DNA of 33,650 nucleotides, taken from NCBI GenBank assembly GCA_001918745.1, contig MNGN01000031.1, positions 1 to 33,650 of the forward strand. The letters are read 5' to 3'. This DNA comes from Crenarchaeota archaeon 13_1_40CM_3_52_17. Its GTDB lineage: Archaea; Thermoproteota; Bathyarchaeia; 40CM-2-53-6. Every line of letters begins with the position of its first letter. The first letter of the stretch is position 1. The notes beneath the pieces are model-generated. The model was given only the letters and a program-made list of their open reading frames with translations. It made no database searches and had not been told where the DNA came from. A program made the position numbers and the translations under genes. This document shows, piece after piece, positions 17,159 through 24,517 of the stretch.

Positions 17159-17636
17159 GAAATACGGTATTCCACTTTCAGCCCGTCGATTCTTGCGAGC
17201 GACTTCTCAATCGTAGACTGCTCACCTCGTATTGTAACCCGCAGCTTCCCGTCCAGCAACTCTGGAGAGGCAGACTTGACAGGCACCGAGCGCGCGAAGA
17301 GTCTTCGCCGCCTGACCTCTCCTATCCTTACCTCCGTTCCTCAACCAACGCCCGCGCAACAGCAACGTCTCAAACCCGTCTTTGTCCCCCCGAGACAGCT
17401 TATTCACGCCGCGAACGGCTTCGTACTGTTCCATGATCCTCTTCTTGAACGCCGAGTTTTCAGCCGCCCGGATTTGATAGCTTATCTGAAATCCCTACCT
17501 ATCCTGACGCAGGAACCTTAGAGATCGATCTTTCCTCGGCAAAGCTAAGGGAAAGCCGGCTTCGGACAAGACTTCCAGCGGAAATTCCAACGTAAGCTCT
17601 CGCATATTCGGCATAGTTCGGACCCGGCAAACCCAT
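17159..17636 (-). pseudogene. Broken gene, several frame changes, unknown family
   Basis: The minus strand holds clearly protein-like pieces in different frames: MRELTLEFPLEVLSEAG from about 17605 to a TAG at 17495-17497; in the same frame after that TAG, FQISYQIRAAEN to about 17385; then DVAVARALVEER in another frame; then EVRIGEVRRRR..FARSVPVKSASPEL..VEYRIS ending at 17159 in a third frame. Joined they suggest one protein of about 150 residues that I cannot name. Either it is a pseudogene, the sequence has single-base errors, or some breaks are introns. A TATA-like box on the minus strand near 17679-17686 could be its promoter. Confidence 0.55.
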
Positions 17637-17679
17637 TCCGGAAAAACGTTTGGAAAGAGAGCGAAGCCACAAAGGAAGT

Positions 17680-17687
17680 CTTTATAG
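17680..17687 (+). promoter_or_regulatory. TATA box upstream of psmB1
   Basis: CTTTATAG lies 34 to 41 bases ahead of the ATG at 17721, which would place transcription start about 15 bases before the gene. The complementary strand reads CTATAAAG, so the same site could also drive the broken gene on the minus strand. Confidence 0.6.
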
Positions 17688-17720
17688 CAAAACGGCAAAG
17701 GGTCGAACGCTGACGCAATT

Positions 17721-18341
17721 ATGAGCGACGACATCTACATGCCTGGAGCAACCACAGTCGGACTCGTATGCAAAGAAGGGGCCATACTAGGCTCGGAACG
17801 AAGGTACGCTTACGGGACATTCGTAATGAGTAAGGTCGCCAAGAAAGTCTTCAAGATAACAGACAACATTGGAGTCGGCTGCGCCGGAATAATAGGAGAC
17901 ATGCAAGTATTATCGCGCGAAGCACTAGCCTACATGAACATCTTCCAATATGAACGAGGAAGGGCGGGAACAGTGAAGAACGCGGCCAAACTCATGGCCA
18001 ACCTCCTATCCGCAAGACGCTTCTCCCCCTATCTCGCCCAGACCATAATCGCAGGCGTTGACAACGGCTCTCCAAGCCTATTCGTCATGGACCCGATCGG
18101 ATCCGTGCTCGAAGACAAGTTCGCGGCAATCGGAACTGGCGCTGAAGTCGCTATGGGAGTCCTAGAATCAGAATACAGAGAAGGACTATCAGTCGACGAA
18201 GCCCGCCCACTAATCCTACGAGCCATAAGGTCCGCTCTAGCTCGAGATATCTCAAGCGGAGATGGAGTCGATCTGCTCGTCATAACCGAAGGTGGGATAA
18301 AAGAAGAATCCCACACATTGGCTAAAGCAAAATCCGAATAG
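17721..18341 (+). CDS. psmB: 20S proteasome beta subunit, probably catalytically inactive
   Basis: 206-aa Ntn-fold beta subunit of the proteasome core. Aligning GATTVGLVCKEG to the usual GTTTVG start puts Ala10 where the catalytic Thr1 should be; with that numbering Glu17 (in GSERR) and Lys33 (in KVAKKV) still fall in place. Two Thr follow the Ala, so a shifted register is possible but would break the Glu17/Lys33 spacing. Crenarchaea are known to pair an inactive beta subunit with an active one, and the active one is at 31242. A TATA box precedes it; translin follows 53 bases downstream. Confidence 0.93.
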   Translation: MSDDIYMPGATTVGLVCKEGAILGSERRYAYGTFVMSKVAKKVFKITDNIGVGCAGIIGDMQVLSREALAYMNIFQYERGRAGTVKNAAKLMANLLSARRFSPYLAQTIIAGVDNGSPSLFVMDPIGSVLEDKFAAIGTGAEVAMGVLESEYREGLSVDEARPLILRAIRSALARDISSGDGVDLLVITEGGIKEESHTLAKAKSE

Positions 18342-18394
18342 GCGAGAACCCTGTTATTATACCACGAAAGTCCAGCGGAGCAGAAGCTCGCAAC

Positions 18395-19024
18395 ATGTTA
18401 ACAAAGAAGGATCTGACCGCAATCCAGAAGGATCTCTCCCAATTCGATCGCGCACGCGAGAAAATCCTCGACCTCTCCAGAGCGGCCACAAGAATGGCAT
18501 CATCCTCCATCCTCGAGATTCACAGAGGTGACCTGAAAACAGCCAACTCGACCCTGGAACAGGCTGAGAAGACCCTTCAAGAGATCGAGAAGCTGTCCGT
18601 TGACGCTCCCGAGCTTCGAAGCTCCAACGGAGTCATAGTCGCCTTCCAAGAATACGTGGAAGCAATCACCTTGCGCAAAGTTGCCAAGGGCGAGGGAATC
18701 GTATCGATCGCCGAATCCGGCGCTGATCACCGAAGCTACGTTCTCGGACTATTGGACGCCGTCGGGGAATTTCGAAGAATGGCACTGAACTCTCTCCGCA
18801 AGGGAGATGTCGGAAAGGCAGAGAAACTCCTAGACGCGATGGAAGGAATCTACGATGACTTGCAGACGCTCGAGCATACTTCGATCGTCCCAACATTCAG
18901 AGTCAAAATGGACGCAGCGAGACGAATCATCGAGACCACGAGAGGCGACGTAGTCACCGAGGTCAGACGATTTTCACTAGAACAAGCTCTAGACCGGCTT
19001 GGAAAGAAGATAGAAGATCGCTAG
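18395..19024 (+). CDS. Translin family protein
   Basis: 209-aa all-helical protein of the archaeal translin/TRAX family, which binds single-stranded RNA/DNA; some archaeal members are RNases. Typical elements are the N-terminal helix DRAREKILDLSRAATRMASS, EYVEAITLRKV, the YVLGLLDAVGEFRR segment and the C-terminal MDAARRIIETTRGDV. I cannot confirm the acidic catalytic set by eye. It lies between psmB and the riboflavin kinase gene, all co-directional with short gaps. Confidence 0.85.
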   Translation: MLTKKDLTAIQKDLSQFDRAREKILDLSRAATRMASSSILEIHRGDLKTANSTLEQAEKTLQEIEKLSVDAPELRSSNGVIVAFQEYVEAITLRKVAKGEGIVSIAESGADHRSYVLGLLDAVGEFRRMALNSLRKGDVGKAEKLLDAMEGIYDDLQTLEHTSIVPTFRVKMDAARRIIETTRGDVVTEVRRFSLEQALDRLGKKIEDR

Positions 19025-19056
19025 TTGTCCCCGACCATAAGAGGATACAACTGGAA

Positions 19057-19728
19057 ATGAAGCCATCACATCTCCTGATTCTCTACAAGCTCTCTGAACT
19101 AGGAGCAACGACAAAGGAGGTCGTTAGCAGCACGTCGGATCTCGCCAAGGGAATCGGAGGCTCCCAACAAACCGCGTCCCGCCGTCTCATAGAGATGGAG
19201 AAGCTGGGGTTAATCGAGAGAGGTAGAGATGGACGAGACCAGAAGGTCAGAGTAACCGGCGAGGGGCTCCGAGAGCTATCGGATATGTACCTCAACCTGA
19301 AACGAGTCTTCGAAGCACCGAAGAAAGCCCTCGAAATCACGGGATCCGTGTTCACCGGTCTTTCGGAAGGCTCATACTACATGAGCCTCGACGGCTACAG
19401 AGAACAGTTCATATCCAAACTAGGATTTGACCCGTTTCCCGGCACCCTCAACCTCAGAGTCAGCAAGGAGAACCTCGACAGTCGCAAGATTCTGGATACG
19501 TACCCGTTCGTGTACATCGAAGGATTCGCTAACGAGAAGCGAACCTACGGTCCAGCAAAATGCTTCCGGGCCATTGTCAACGACAAAGTCAAGAGCGCAA
19601 TAGTCCTGCCCATCCGGGCCCACTACGGCGAAGACGTCGTAGAACTAATCTCCCCTGTCTCGCTGAGAAAGCAATTCAAACTCGTTGACGGAGACAAGGT
19701 CCACGTCAGAGTACCAATCGGTTCCTAA
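19057..19728 (+). CDS. rbkR: CTP-dependent riboflavin kinase fused to a winged-helix regulator
   Basis: 223-aa two-domain protein. Residues about 1-90 form a winged helix (SQQTASRRLIEMEKLGLIER). Residues from about 95 on are the archaeal CTP-dependent riboflavin kinase, with GSYYMSLDGYREQFISKLG, DPFPGTLNLRV and an EDVVELISPVSLRK end. It makes FMN and is probably also the repressor of riboflavin genes, as known for RbkR. The convergent neighbour is the FAD synthetase gene, giving an FMN-to-FAD pair; the two stops overlap by four bases. Confidence 0.92.
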   Translation: MKPSHLLILYKLSELGATTKEVVSSTSDLAKGIGGSQQTASRRLIEMEKLGLIERGRDGRDQKVRVTGEGLRELSDMYLNLKRVFEAPKKALEITGSVFTGLSEGSYYMSLDGYREQFISKLGFDPFPGTLNLRVSKENLDSRKILDTYPFVYIEGFANEKRTYGPAKCFRAIVNDKVKSAIVLPIRAHYGEDVVELISPVSLRKQFKLVDGDKVHVRVPIGS

Positions 19729-20174
19729 GAAACCGACAACGATCTCGCGACCCTGCTCTTGAGCTTCGAGCTACTGTTGAAGCCAACAGGCCCAAACCTC
19801 AGTATCCGAACAACCCGGACAGGCAACTTTTCTCTCTTGACAAGTCGTGTGACAGCAGTTCTAATCTCATTCTGGTCGTAGCCAACACAGACGAAGTCCG
19901 GCCTGACCTCTTTGAGAATCCCTAGGAGATCAATCTCTTCCCTTCCGAGAATCGCCCGATCAACCACGCGGAAAGCGGCAACTAGCTCTCTCCTCTGATC
20001 TTCAGGGACAATCGGCCCTCTTCCCTTCCTTCGACGCACCGTCCTGTCGCGCGCGATCACCACCACAAGCTTGGACCCAGGACCTCCTGTTTTCTTTGAT
20101 TCTTCGAGGAATCTCAGATGTCCTAGATGCAGAAGATCGAAGACGCCAGTGGCTAGCACAGTCTTTCTTGGCAA
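19725..20174 (-). CDS. ribL: FAD synthetase, RibL-type cytidylyltransferase fold
   Basis: 149-aa nucleotidyltransferase converting FMN and ATP to FAD in archaea. The HxGH motif sits in GVFDLLHLGHLRFLEESKK (His-Leu-Gly-His) and the second ATP site is replaced by the RFGPVGFNSSSKL segment with its SSS-K end. The length matches RibL proteins. Its position tail to tail with the riboflavin kinase gene supports the flavin role over a glycerol-3-phosphate cytidylyltransferase. Confidence 0.86.
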   Translation of the reverse strand: MPRKTVLATGVFDLLHLGHLRFLEESKKTGGPGSKLVVVIARDRTVRRRKGRGPIVPEDQRRELVAAFRVVDRAILGREEIDLLGILKEVRPDFVCVGYDQNEIRTAVTRLVKREKLPVRVVRILRFGPVGFNSSSKLKSRVARSLSVS

Positions 20175-20233
20175 GCTCAGAGCGAAGGGAACGTGTTAGC
20201 AGAAGGAATAAGAACGCTTCTTGCCGACCCAGG

Positions 20234-20800
20234 CTAAACTGTCAAGCCGCGCTTGGGATCCCCTTTCGGTTCGTACTTCAGCATCAGCGCCTGTTTCGAT
20301 GAAGCCTCAGGCGCCTCGCCTCTCTTCGATGTGATCGTGACAGGAGTGTACCCGTTTATGATAGCATAGATGAACGAGTCATCTCCCCTCTCAGTGCAGT
20401 GCAACTGGAGCTTGTAGAGAGCTTCCCGATGAGTGAACACCATCTTCGTGGTCTCAGAATTGGTAATAATGACTCGACCACCGCAAGTCGGGCAAGCAAT
20501 CGTCTCGTGTCTAGCAATCTTGAGACCGCAGTCTGGACACCAGACATCCTCGTCCCTTCGGGCGATGAATATTGACTGCCAAACCCCGACATGCTTCCGA
20601 GGGCTACACGCGTTCCATTCAGAAGTTGTTAGTCGAGTAGCCCGGAAGGCCCAGGCAGCCTCCTCCTTCCATCGGGTCAGGTGTTCGGCTCTATCCTCAC
20701 ACGTCTTGTGAAAGAACAGCCTCTGCCCTTCTTGGCTGAACGCCGCGGAAACAAGCTCGTCCCTGTGAATCGGCTTGCCACAGCCCGCACAGTTCTCCAT
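20234..20800 (-). CDS. Zinc-ribbon hypothetical protein
   Basis: 188-aa protein with two zinc modules: MENCAGCGKPI plus FHKTCED at the N-terminus, and WCPDCGLKI..ACPTCGG in the middle (residues about 87-108). The C-terminal 80 residues are mixed alpha/beta with no family that I know. The N-terminal module resembles LIM-like or CHY-type ribbons that mediate protein contacts. It stands alone between ribL and the DUF357 gene. Function unknown. Confidence 0.65.
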   Translation of the reverse strand: MENCAGCGKPIHRDELVSAAFSQEGQRLFFHKTCEDRAEHLTRWKEEAAWAFRATRLTTSEWNACSPRKHVGVWQSIFIARRDEDVWCPDCGLKIARHETIACPTCGGRVIITNSETTKMVFTHREALYKLQLHCTERGDDSFIYAIINGYTPVTITSKRGEAPEASSKQALMLKYEPKGDPKRGLTV

Positions 20801-20868
20801 CAGTATCGAGGATAGTGGGGCTGCCAGGGCGATATCAGGCGAGTGTTACCCAGATAGATCCGTTCTCG

Positions 20869-21126
20869 CTAGAACTCGGCCAGACCGAGAAATTTCAGAG
20901 CATCGAGAAGGCCTTCAGCATAAGCGATACACGCGAGCGCAGTGACCGGTTTCTGGTTGCCCAAATAGTGCTCTGCGTCTCGAGCATAGTCGCGGGCAAG
21001 TTCCAAAACATGATTCGTCTGAGACAGGCGAATCGACGATCGGCCTTTCTTGATCTTCAAAGATTCCAGTGACTGGGATGTTGCCTTCACATACCTGGCA
21101 GCCCTCTCCCCCGCTCGTTCCCTCAT
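20869..21126 (-). CDS. DUF357 family protein
   Basis: About 85-aa helical protein recognised from the archaeal DUF357 end: LARDYARDAEHYLG followed by PVTALACIAYAEGLLDAL and KFLGL. Function unknown. The open frame begins at 21162, but the ATG at 21126 overlaps the stop of dphB (ATGA), which is the usual arrangement for coupled genes, so I prefer that start. It is commonly found next to dphB in archaea, as here. Confidence 0.85.
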   Translation of the reverse strand: MRERAGERAARYVKATSQSLESLKIKKGRSSIRLSQTNHVLELARDYARDAEHYLGNQKPVTALACIAYAEGLLDALKFLGLAEF

Positions 21127-21899
21127 TTCACCGACTCCAAATCCGTATCCTTCGCTCCGCAAAAGACCTTCAGAAACTCGACCTCCACGAAATGGAGCCT
21201 TCCGGGAATCACGAGGGAATGAGGGAACTTCCCGAAGTCTTCCCTCTGCAGCCCTCCAAGTCTCCGAGCGAGAACAAACTGATCAGGAGATCCCACCCTC
21301 GCCACACCAATCCCTAACCAGTTTTCAATCAAGGGATCTGCAGCCACGAGTTTCAAGGCTGCCTCAGCCACGGTGAGCTGTTTCGACAGGTCTGATCTAA
21401 TATCAAGGAGAACAAGGGAATGGAGTCCTCGTTTCCTGTTATCCATGATCCCATCAACAAGAGAACCTGGCACGCCGGACTCTTGAGGCATTGTTACGGT
21501 CTTGCCGAACTTGTAGCTTTGAAGACCGGTAGCCCCGCAAACCGCGGAGGCTATTGATGGACCATGAATGATTCTCGAAGATACCCCTCTCTTCGCCAGC
21601 TCAAGCCGGATAGAAACGTGAGTAGTAGCAATCATCGGATCGCCCGGAACCAGAAAAGCTACCCTTCCCTTCCCAGCCGCTTCGAGAATCCGTCTCCCGT
21701 TCTCATCTTCAAGCTGAACCCGATCCAATACGACGATTTTTTTTCCGAGAAGAAGCTCAAGCTTCTTCAGCTCAAGGCCAGGCATCAGGTTTGTGTAGAA
21801 TTCCGCAAATACAGCATCCGCCTTTCGAGCCACCTCGACGCCTTCTACAGTGAGCCCTTTCTCATCGTTCAATCCCAACCCGACAAACGTAACACTCAT
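21123..21899 (-). CDS. dphB: Diphthine synthase
   Basis: SAM-dependent methyltransferase of the CbiF/tetrapyrrole-methylase fold that trimethylates the precursor on elongation factor 2 His during diphthamide synthesis. Family marks are VTFVGLGLNDEKGLTVEG at the start, AVFAEFYTNLMPG, FLVPGDPMIATTHVSIRLEL and IIHGPSIASAVCGATGLQSYKFG. The 258-aa length is typical. Diphthamide modification is found in archaea and eukaryotes only. It is followed by DUF357 with an ATGA overlap. Confidence 0.95.
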   Translation of the reverse strand: MSVTFVGLGLNDEKGLTVEGVEVARKADAVFAEFYTNLMPGLELKKLELLLGKKIVVLDRVQLEDENGRRILEAAGKGRVAFLVPGDPMIATTHVSIRLELAKRGVSSRIIHGPSIASAVCGATGLQSYKFGKTVTMPQESGVPGSLVDGIMDNRKRGLHSLVLLDIRSDLSKQLTVAEAALKLVAADPLIENWLGIGVARVGSPDQFVLARRLGGLQREDFGKFPHSLVIPGRLHFVEVEFLKVFCGAKDTDLESVK

Positions 21900-21947
21900 G
21901 ACTGCACGAGAATGGGCCTGTTTCCTAAAAGGCCGTTTTTCACTGGG

Positions 21948-23990
21948 CTAGCGTTGTTTCACCCCAGGCTTAGACGAGGCCTCGGTATTCTTACTATCCC
22001 TGCTTTTTTCGTCAGCGCGCTTGCCCTCCGCCCTCGAAGGCGTTGCAACGGTTGGGGCTTCTTTCTTTGCTGAGAGGATCGGAGTTAGGTCCTTTATCTC
22101 GGCTAGTTTTCTCCTGAGAATTCCGAATCGAGAGACTCGGAAGACCAGTCCTCGGCCTCTCTCTATCTCAAACGTAACTCTCTCGGATGCGATCCGTCGC
22201 CGTTCCATTTTCAATACCGACAAGTACCTGACACCTTTTCTTCCCGACCTAAGTAGAGTGAGTTCGATAACGCCGTCCACCATGCTCTTGATCTTGGCGA
22301 TGGAATCCTCAGGCACAGCGCCTCTAGAGGCCGTAAGGATAAACAACCCACCAGTCTTCTTCACTTTCGCGCCTACCGTCTGCAAGAAATTGATCGCCTG
22401 CTTTCCTTCAACCCCGTTGAAAATAGGCGTCAGAGAATCGAGAATCAGGGTCACAGGAACATTCTTCGCCTTCGTTATGAAGGAGGTGACCTGAATGTTC
22501 AACTCTGTAAGATCCGAGGGATCTCTAAGAGCGCCCTCGCCCTGTCCCGCTAGCCCAGAATAACAGTCGATTATCTTCAATCGTCCCTTGCGGAGATGCG
22601 AGATAATGTCCCAGCCAAACTCTCCCATTCGAGCCTGAACGTCCTCGGGAAACGCGTCATACGACAACAAAGCGCAGGGTCTTCCAGCCTCAAGCTCATC
22701 ATGCAACAATTCATAGGACAGAATGGTCTTACCACTGCCCGGATCGCCAAGCAGCAAAAGACTCGACCCGCGTGGGATCGGCCCTCCAATCATCTGTTCC
22801 AGATGCTCGAACCCAGCAAGAGACGTGTCGTACCGTTTCAACACAACAACTCCCCCTAGAAGAGCCAAGACGCCGCCTATCACAAACGGGAGATATCCTA
22901 AGGGAGAAGTCACAATATCGACTCTGATTGAAGTAGCAACACTTGGTCCAGTGTTCCCGAAACCATCATTGAGACTGTTAGCATCGACTCCAACAGTCCA
23001 GGCACCACCAGGGTCGAAGGTAGAGACGGAATAGCCGGTTGGAGTGTAGAATCCCAGACGGTTCGCATCATAGACCGCCGTCAGGTTTGCAATCGTAGTC
23101 CCTGACGGGTTCTTGACCGAGACCACGTATTGGCCAGATGCGAGAAACGCGCCGCTAGAGCCTGAGTATTTTATTCGAAAGTAGGGGTAGAGAGTGTCAC
23201 TGCTCGAAAAACTCGTCGATGGGATACCCTTTGAATTGTAGGTGACCATCGCGTCGACAAACAATTCGCTCTTCGTGACGGTAACGGTCACGGGCAGACT
23301 TGTCCCCGAGTTTCCGTTCGTGTCTGTGGCTCGTACTATTATCGTCCAAGAGCCGAGTGGATCATTCATCAAGACCTGATAGCTAAGGGAGTAGACCCCG
23401 TTAGTAGAGCTAACTTGGGGAAGCGTAAGTTGGCTGTTCGATGGAGTGTCCGCAGTTACCACCGCACCACTTACCGCTCCTAGAGAGTTCGCCACGGCCG
23501 CGGTGATTGTTAGAGCCTGCCCCCTTTGGACTGCTATCCCGAAGATTGGTTGCGATACAACGACGCTCATCATCGCAGTTACCGTGAACTGACCTGTAAC
23601 AACGTTGGCGATGTTTGACGGCGATGTCTGATTTACCGCAACGTTGTAGACGCCTCCGACATTGGTGGCGACAGTGCCATTCAACACGGTCCATGAGGTT
23701 GACGCCTGGTCGTACTGGACAGATATGCTCCCCGACCCTCGATTGTCGGTGGATATTACTTGGTTTGAAAACGCGGAACCAGTACCGTTCGGCTTCTGAA
23801 CACCGATCGTGACCCCGTAGAGAGCGTTCCTCGCTCCATTGGTTACTGTCACCATGATTGCGACGCTATTACCCAAGCTCGTCGTCGGTGGACTGATCGA
23901 GAGAGAGTATGGAGCGATACCGTGTACTTGGGCTACGAAAGTCAGGACTGATGCGATCAATAACGCCAAGAAGATTACTCGTGGTCTCAT
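21948..23990 (-). CDS. Secreted Ig-like domains, one membrane anchor and a cytoplasmic KaiC/RadA-like ATPase
   Basis: 680-aa fusion. Residues 1-25 are a signal peptide or anchor. Residues about 28-360 form three Ig/FN3-like beta domains typical of archaeal surface proteins (repeats of ..GVYxxxY.. and ..GSWT..). Residues 366-384 (YLPFVIGGVLALLGGVVVL) are a membrane helix. Residues about 395-640 form a RecA/KaiC-like ATPase with Walker A GDPGSGKT (415-422) and Walker B LILD (515-518). A Lys/Glu-rich tail follows. The topology implies a receptor-like protein with the ATPase inside. I know of no assigned function. It is a single gene. Confidence 0.85.
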   Translation of the reverse strand: MRPRVIFLALLIASVLTFVAQVHGIAPYSLSISPPTTSLGNSVAIMVTVTNGARNALYGVTIGVQKPNGTGSAFSNQVISTDNRGSGSISVQYDQASTSWTVLNGTVATNVGGVYNVAVNQTSPSNIANVVTGQFTVTAMMSVVVSQPIFGIAVQRGQALTITAAVANSLGAVSGAVVTADTPSNSQLTLPQVSSTNGVYSLSYQVLMNDPLGSWTIIVRATDTNGNSGTSLPVTVTVTKSELFVDAMVTYNSKGIPSTSFSSSDTLYPYFRIKYSGSSGAFLASGQYVVSVKNPSGTTIANLTAVYDANRLGFYTPTGYSVSTFDPGGAWTVGVDANSLNDGFGNTGPSVATSIRVDIVTSPLGYLPFVIGGVLALLGGVVVLKRYDTSLAGFEHLEQMIGGPIPRGSSLLLLGDPGSGKTILSYELLHDELEAGRPCALLSYDAFPEDVQARMGEFGWDIISHLRKGRLKIIDCYSGLAGQGEGALRDPSDLTELNIQVTSFITKAKNVPVTLILDSLTPIFNGVEGKQAINFLQTVGAKVKKTGGLFILTASRGAVPEDSIAKIKSMVDGVIELTLLRSGRKGVRYLSVLKMERRRIASERVTFEIERGRGLVFRVSRFGILRRKLAEIKDLTPILSAKKEAPTVATPSRAEGKRADEKSRDSKNTEASSKPGVKQR

Positions 23991-24295
23991 CAGTACCCAG
24001 CCTTAGTAGTCTGAGGCATCATCCACGAAAGGGGCAGTCTCGTGTGTCGGGGAAGGCTTGTGTTACCGAAACGGTAGCGGGCTAGGTACACCAATGCGGC
24101 TTCTCATGAGCAGCTGAGGAAGAGTGTACGACTACTACTGGTTGTCAGAGAGGAGCACGATAGAGTTCCCTTCGTCTTAGATTCCGTGACGAATCAAAAT
24201 GAGAAAATCCTTCAACGGATTTAGAGTAGCTTTCTTCTCAGAAACGGTAACCCTTATTAGAAATTCGGCCGGGACCGAGCCTTCGGCGGGTTCGT
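23991..24295. other. 305-base region without a recognised gene
   Basis: Between the start of the Ig/KaiC fusion gene and the tRNA gene. It should hold the promoters for both. CCCTTATTAG at 24251-24260 is a possible TATA-like element for the tRNA gene. Short frames here are not protein-like. I looked for C/D-box sRNA boxes and saw only partial matches. Confidence 0.4.
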
Positions 24296-24304
24296 GGGCC
24301 CGTA

Positions 24305-24335
24305 AACCGGACACGCATGCTGGTCTAGTCGGGCA
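24305..24335 (+). other. tRNA intron 1, between positions 9 and 10 (31 nt)
   Basis: Perfect BHB: central helix CCCG (24299-24302) with CGGG (24330-24333); bulges TAA (24303-24305) and CAG (24334-24336), each cut after its second base; exon helix GGG (24296-24298) with CTC (24337-24339); intron stem A306-T329, C307-G328, one mismatch, then four pairs to C312-G323. Removal joins TA to GCTC and rebuilds a normal D arm. Position 9/10 is non-canonical. Confidence 0.85.
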
Positions 24336-24357
24336 GCTCAGCCAGGTAGAGCAGCAG

Positions 24358-24371
24358 ACTCTAAGGCTGAG
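24358..24371 (+). other. tRNA intron 2, between positions 30 and 31 (14 nt)
   Basis: Perfect BHB: central helix CAGC (24352-24355) with GCTG (24366-24369); bulges AGA (24356-24358) and AGG (24370-24372); exon helix AGAG (24348-24351) with CTCT (24373-24376); intron stem of two pairs (C359-G365, T360-A364) around a three-base loop. Removal joins GCAG to GCTCTTAA and creates the anticodon stem. At 14 nt it is close to the smallest archaeal introns. Confidence 0.82.
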
Positions 24372-24384
24372 GCTCTTAACCTGA

Positions 24385-24414
24385 AGGACGAGTCCATCCG
24401 ACTCGCCCGGGGAA
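24385..24414 (+). other. tRNA intron 3, at the anticodon stem / variable loop border (about 30 nt)
   Basis: A strong intron stem (GG/CC, one mismatch, then CGAGTC/GACTCG, 24386-24394 with 24400-24408) sits on a three-pair central helix CCT/GGG (24380-24382 with 24409-24411). Bulges GAA and AAT set the cuts at 24384/24385 and 24414/24415. Removal gives CCTGA-TGGTC and a five-base variable loop. The fourth central pair is an A-G mismatch and the exon helix is absent, so this is a relaxed motif and the cut sites may be off by one or two bases. Confidence 0.6.
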
Positions 24415-24517
24415 TGGTCGAGGGTTCAAATCCCTCCGGGCCCGCCACAGCAGTACCCCAAACGCCAGTACCTCTGAGTAACCGTCAAGGCAATCCTCTC
24501 AAAGACTTCACCTCCTA

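Larger units (their letters stand above)
24296..24447 (+). tRNA. tRNA-Lys (CUU) gene with three introns
   Basis: The acceptor arm GGGCCCG (24296-24302) pairs perfectly with CGGGCCC (24437-24443); discriminator G444 and an encoded CCA follow. The D arm is GCTC/GAGC (24336-24339, 24349-24352) with an AGCCAGGTA loop; the T arm is GAGGG/CCCTC around TTCAAAT (24420-24436). After removing three insertions the anticodon arm is GCAGG-CTCTTAA-CCTGA, anticodon CUU for Lys, with a five-base variable loop. The mature length is 74 nt plus CCA. The anticodon stem keeps four pairs; position 27/43 is G-A. The interruptions would probably hide it from simple tRNA searches. Confidence 0.9.

Noticed and set aside
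17235-17330. Large nested stem (GGAGAGG/CCTCTCC, CAGGC/GCCTG, GCGAAG/CTTCGC) on the minus strand as an RNA gene
   Set aside because: Spacers are uneven and do not match any RNA family I know; the region reads as protein in at least one frame.
17380-17420. BHB intron of 17 nt to explain the second frame change in the broken gene
   Set aside because: Removing 17 nt would join SRG to DVAVARAL nicely, but none of the four possible cut registers gives a central helix; a single-base loss is simpler.
17276-17521. 81-aa plus-strand frame
   Set aside because: It is antisense to protein-like minus-strand pieces (FQISYQIRAAEN, FKKRIMEQYEAVRG) that look more convincing.
23991-24080. C/D-box sRNA on the minus strand (GATGATG near 24020)
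   Set aside because: A C-like box is present but no properly spaced D, C' and D' boxes were found.
24199-24384. 61-aa plus-strand frame over the tRNA 5' part
   Set aside because: It runs through the tRNA gene and its introns and has no protein character.
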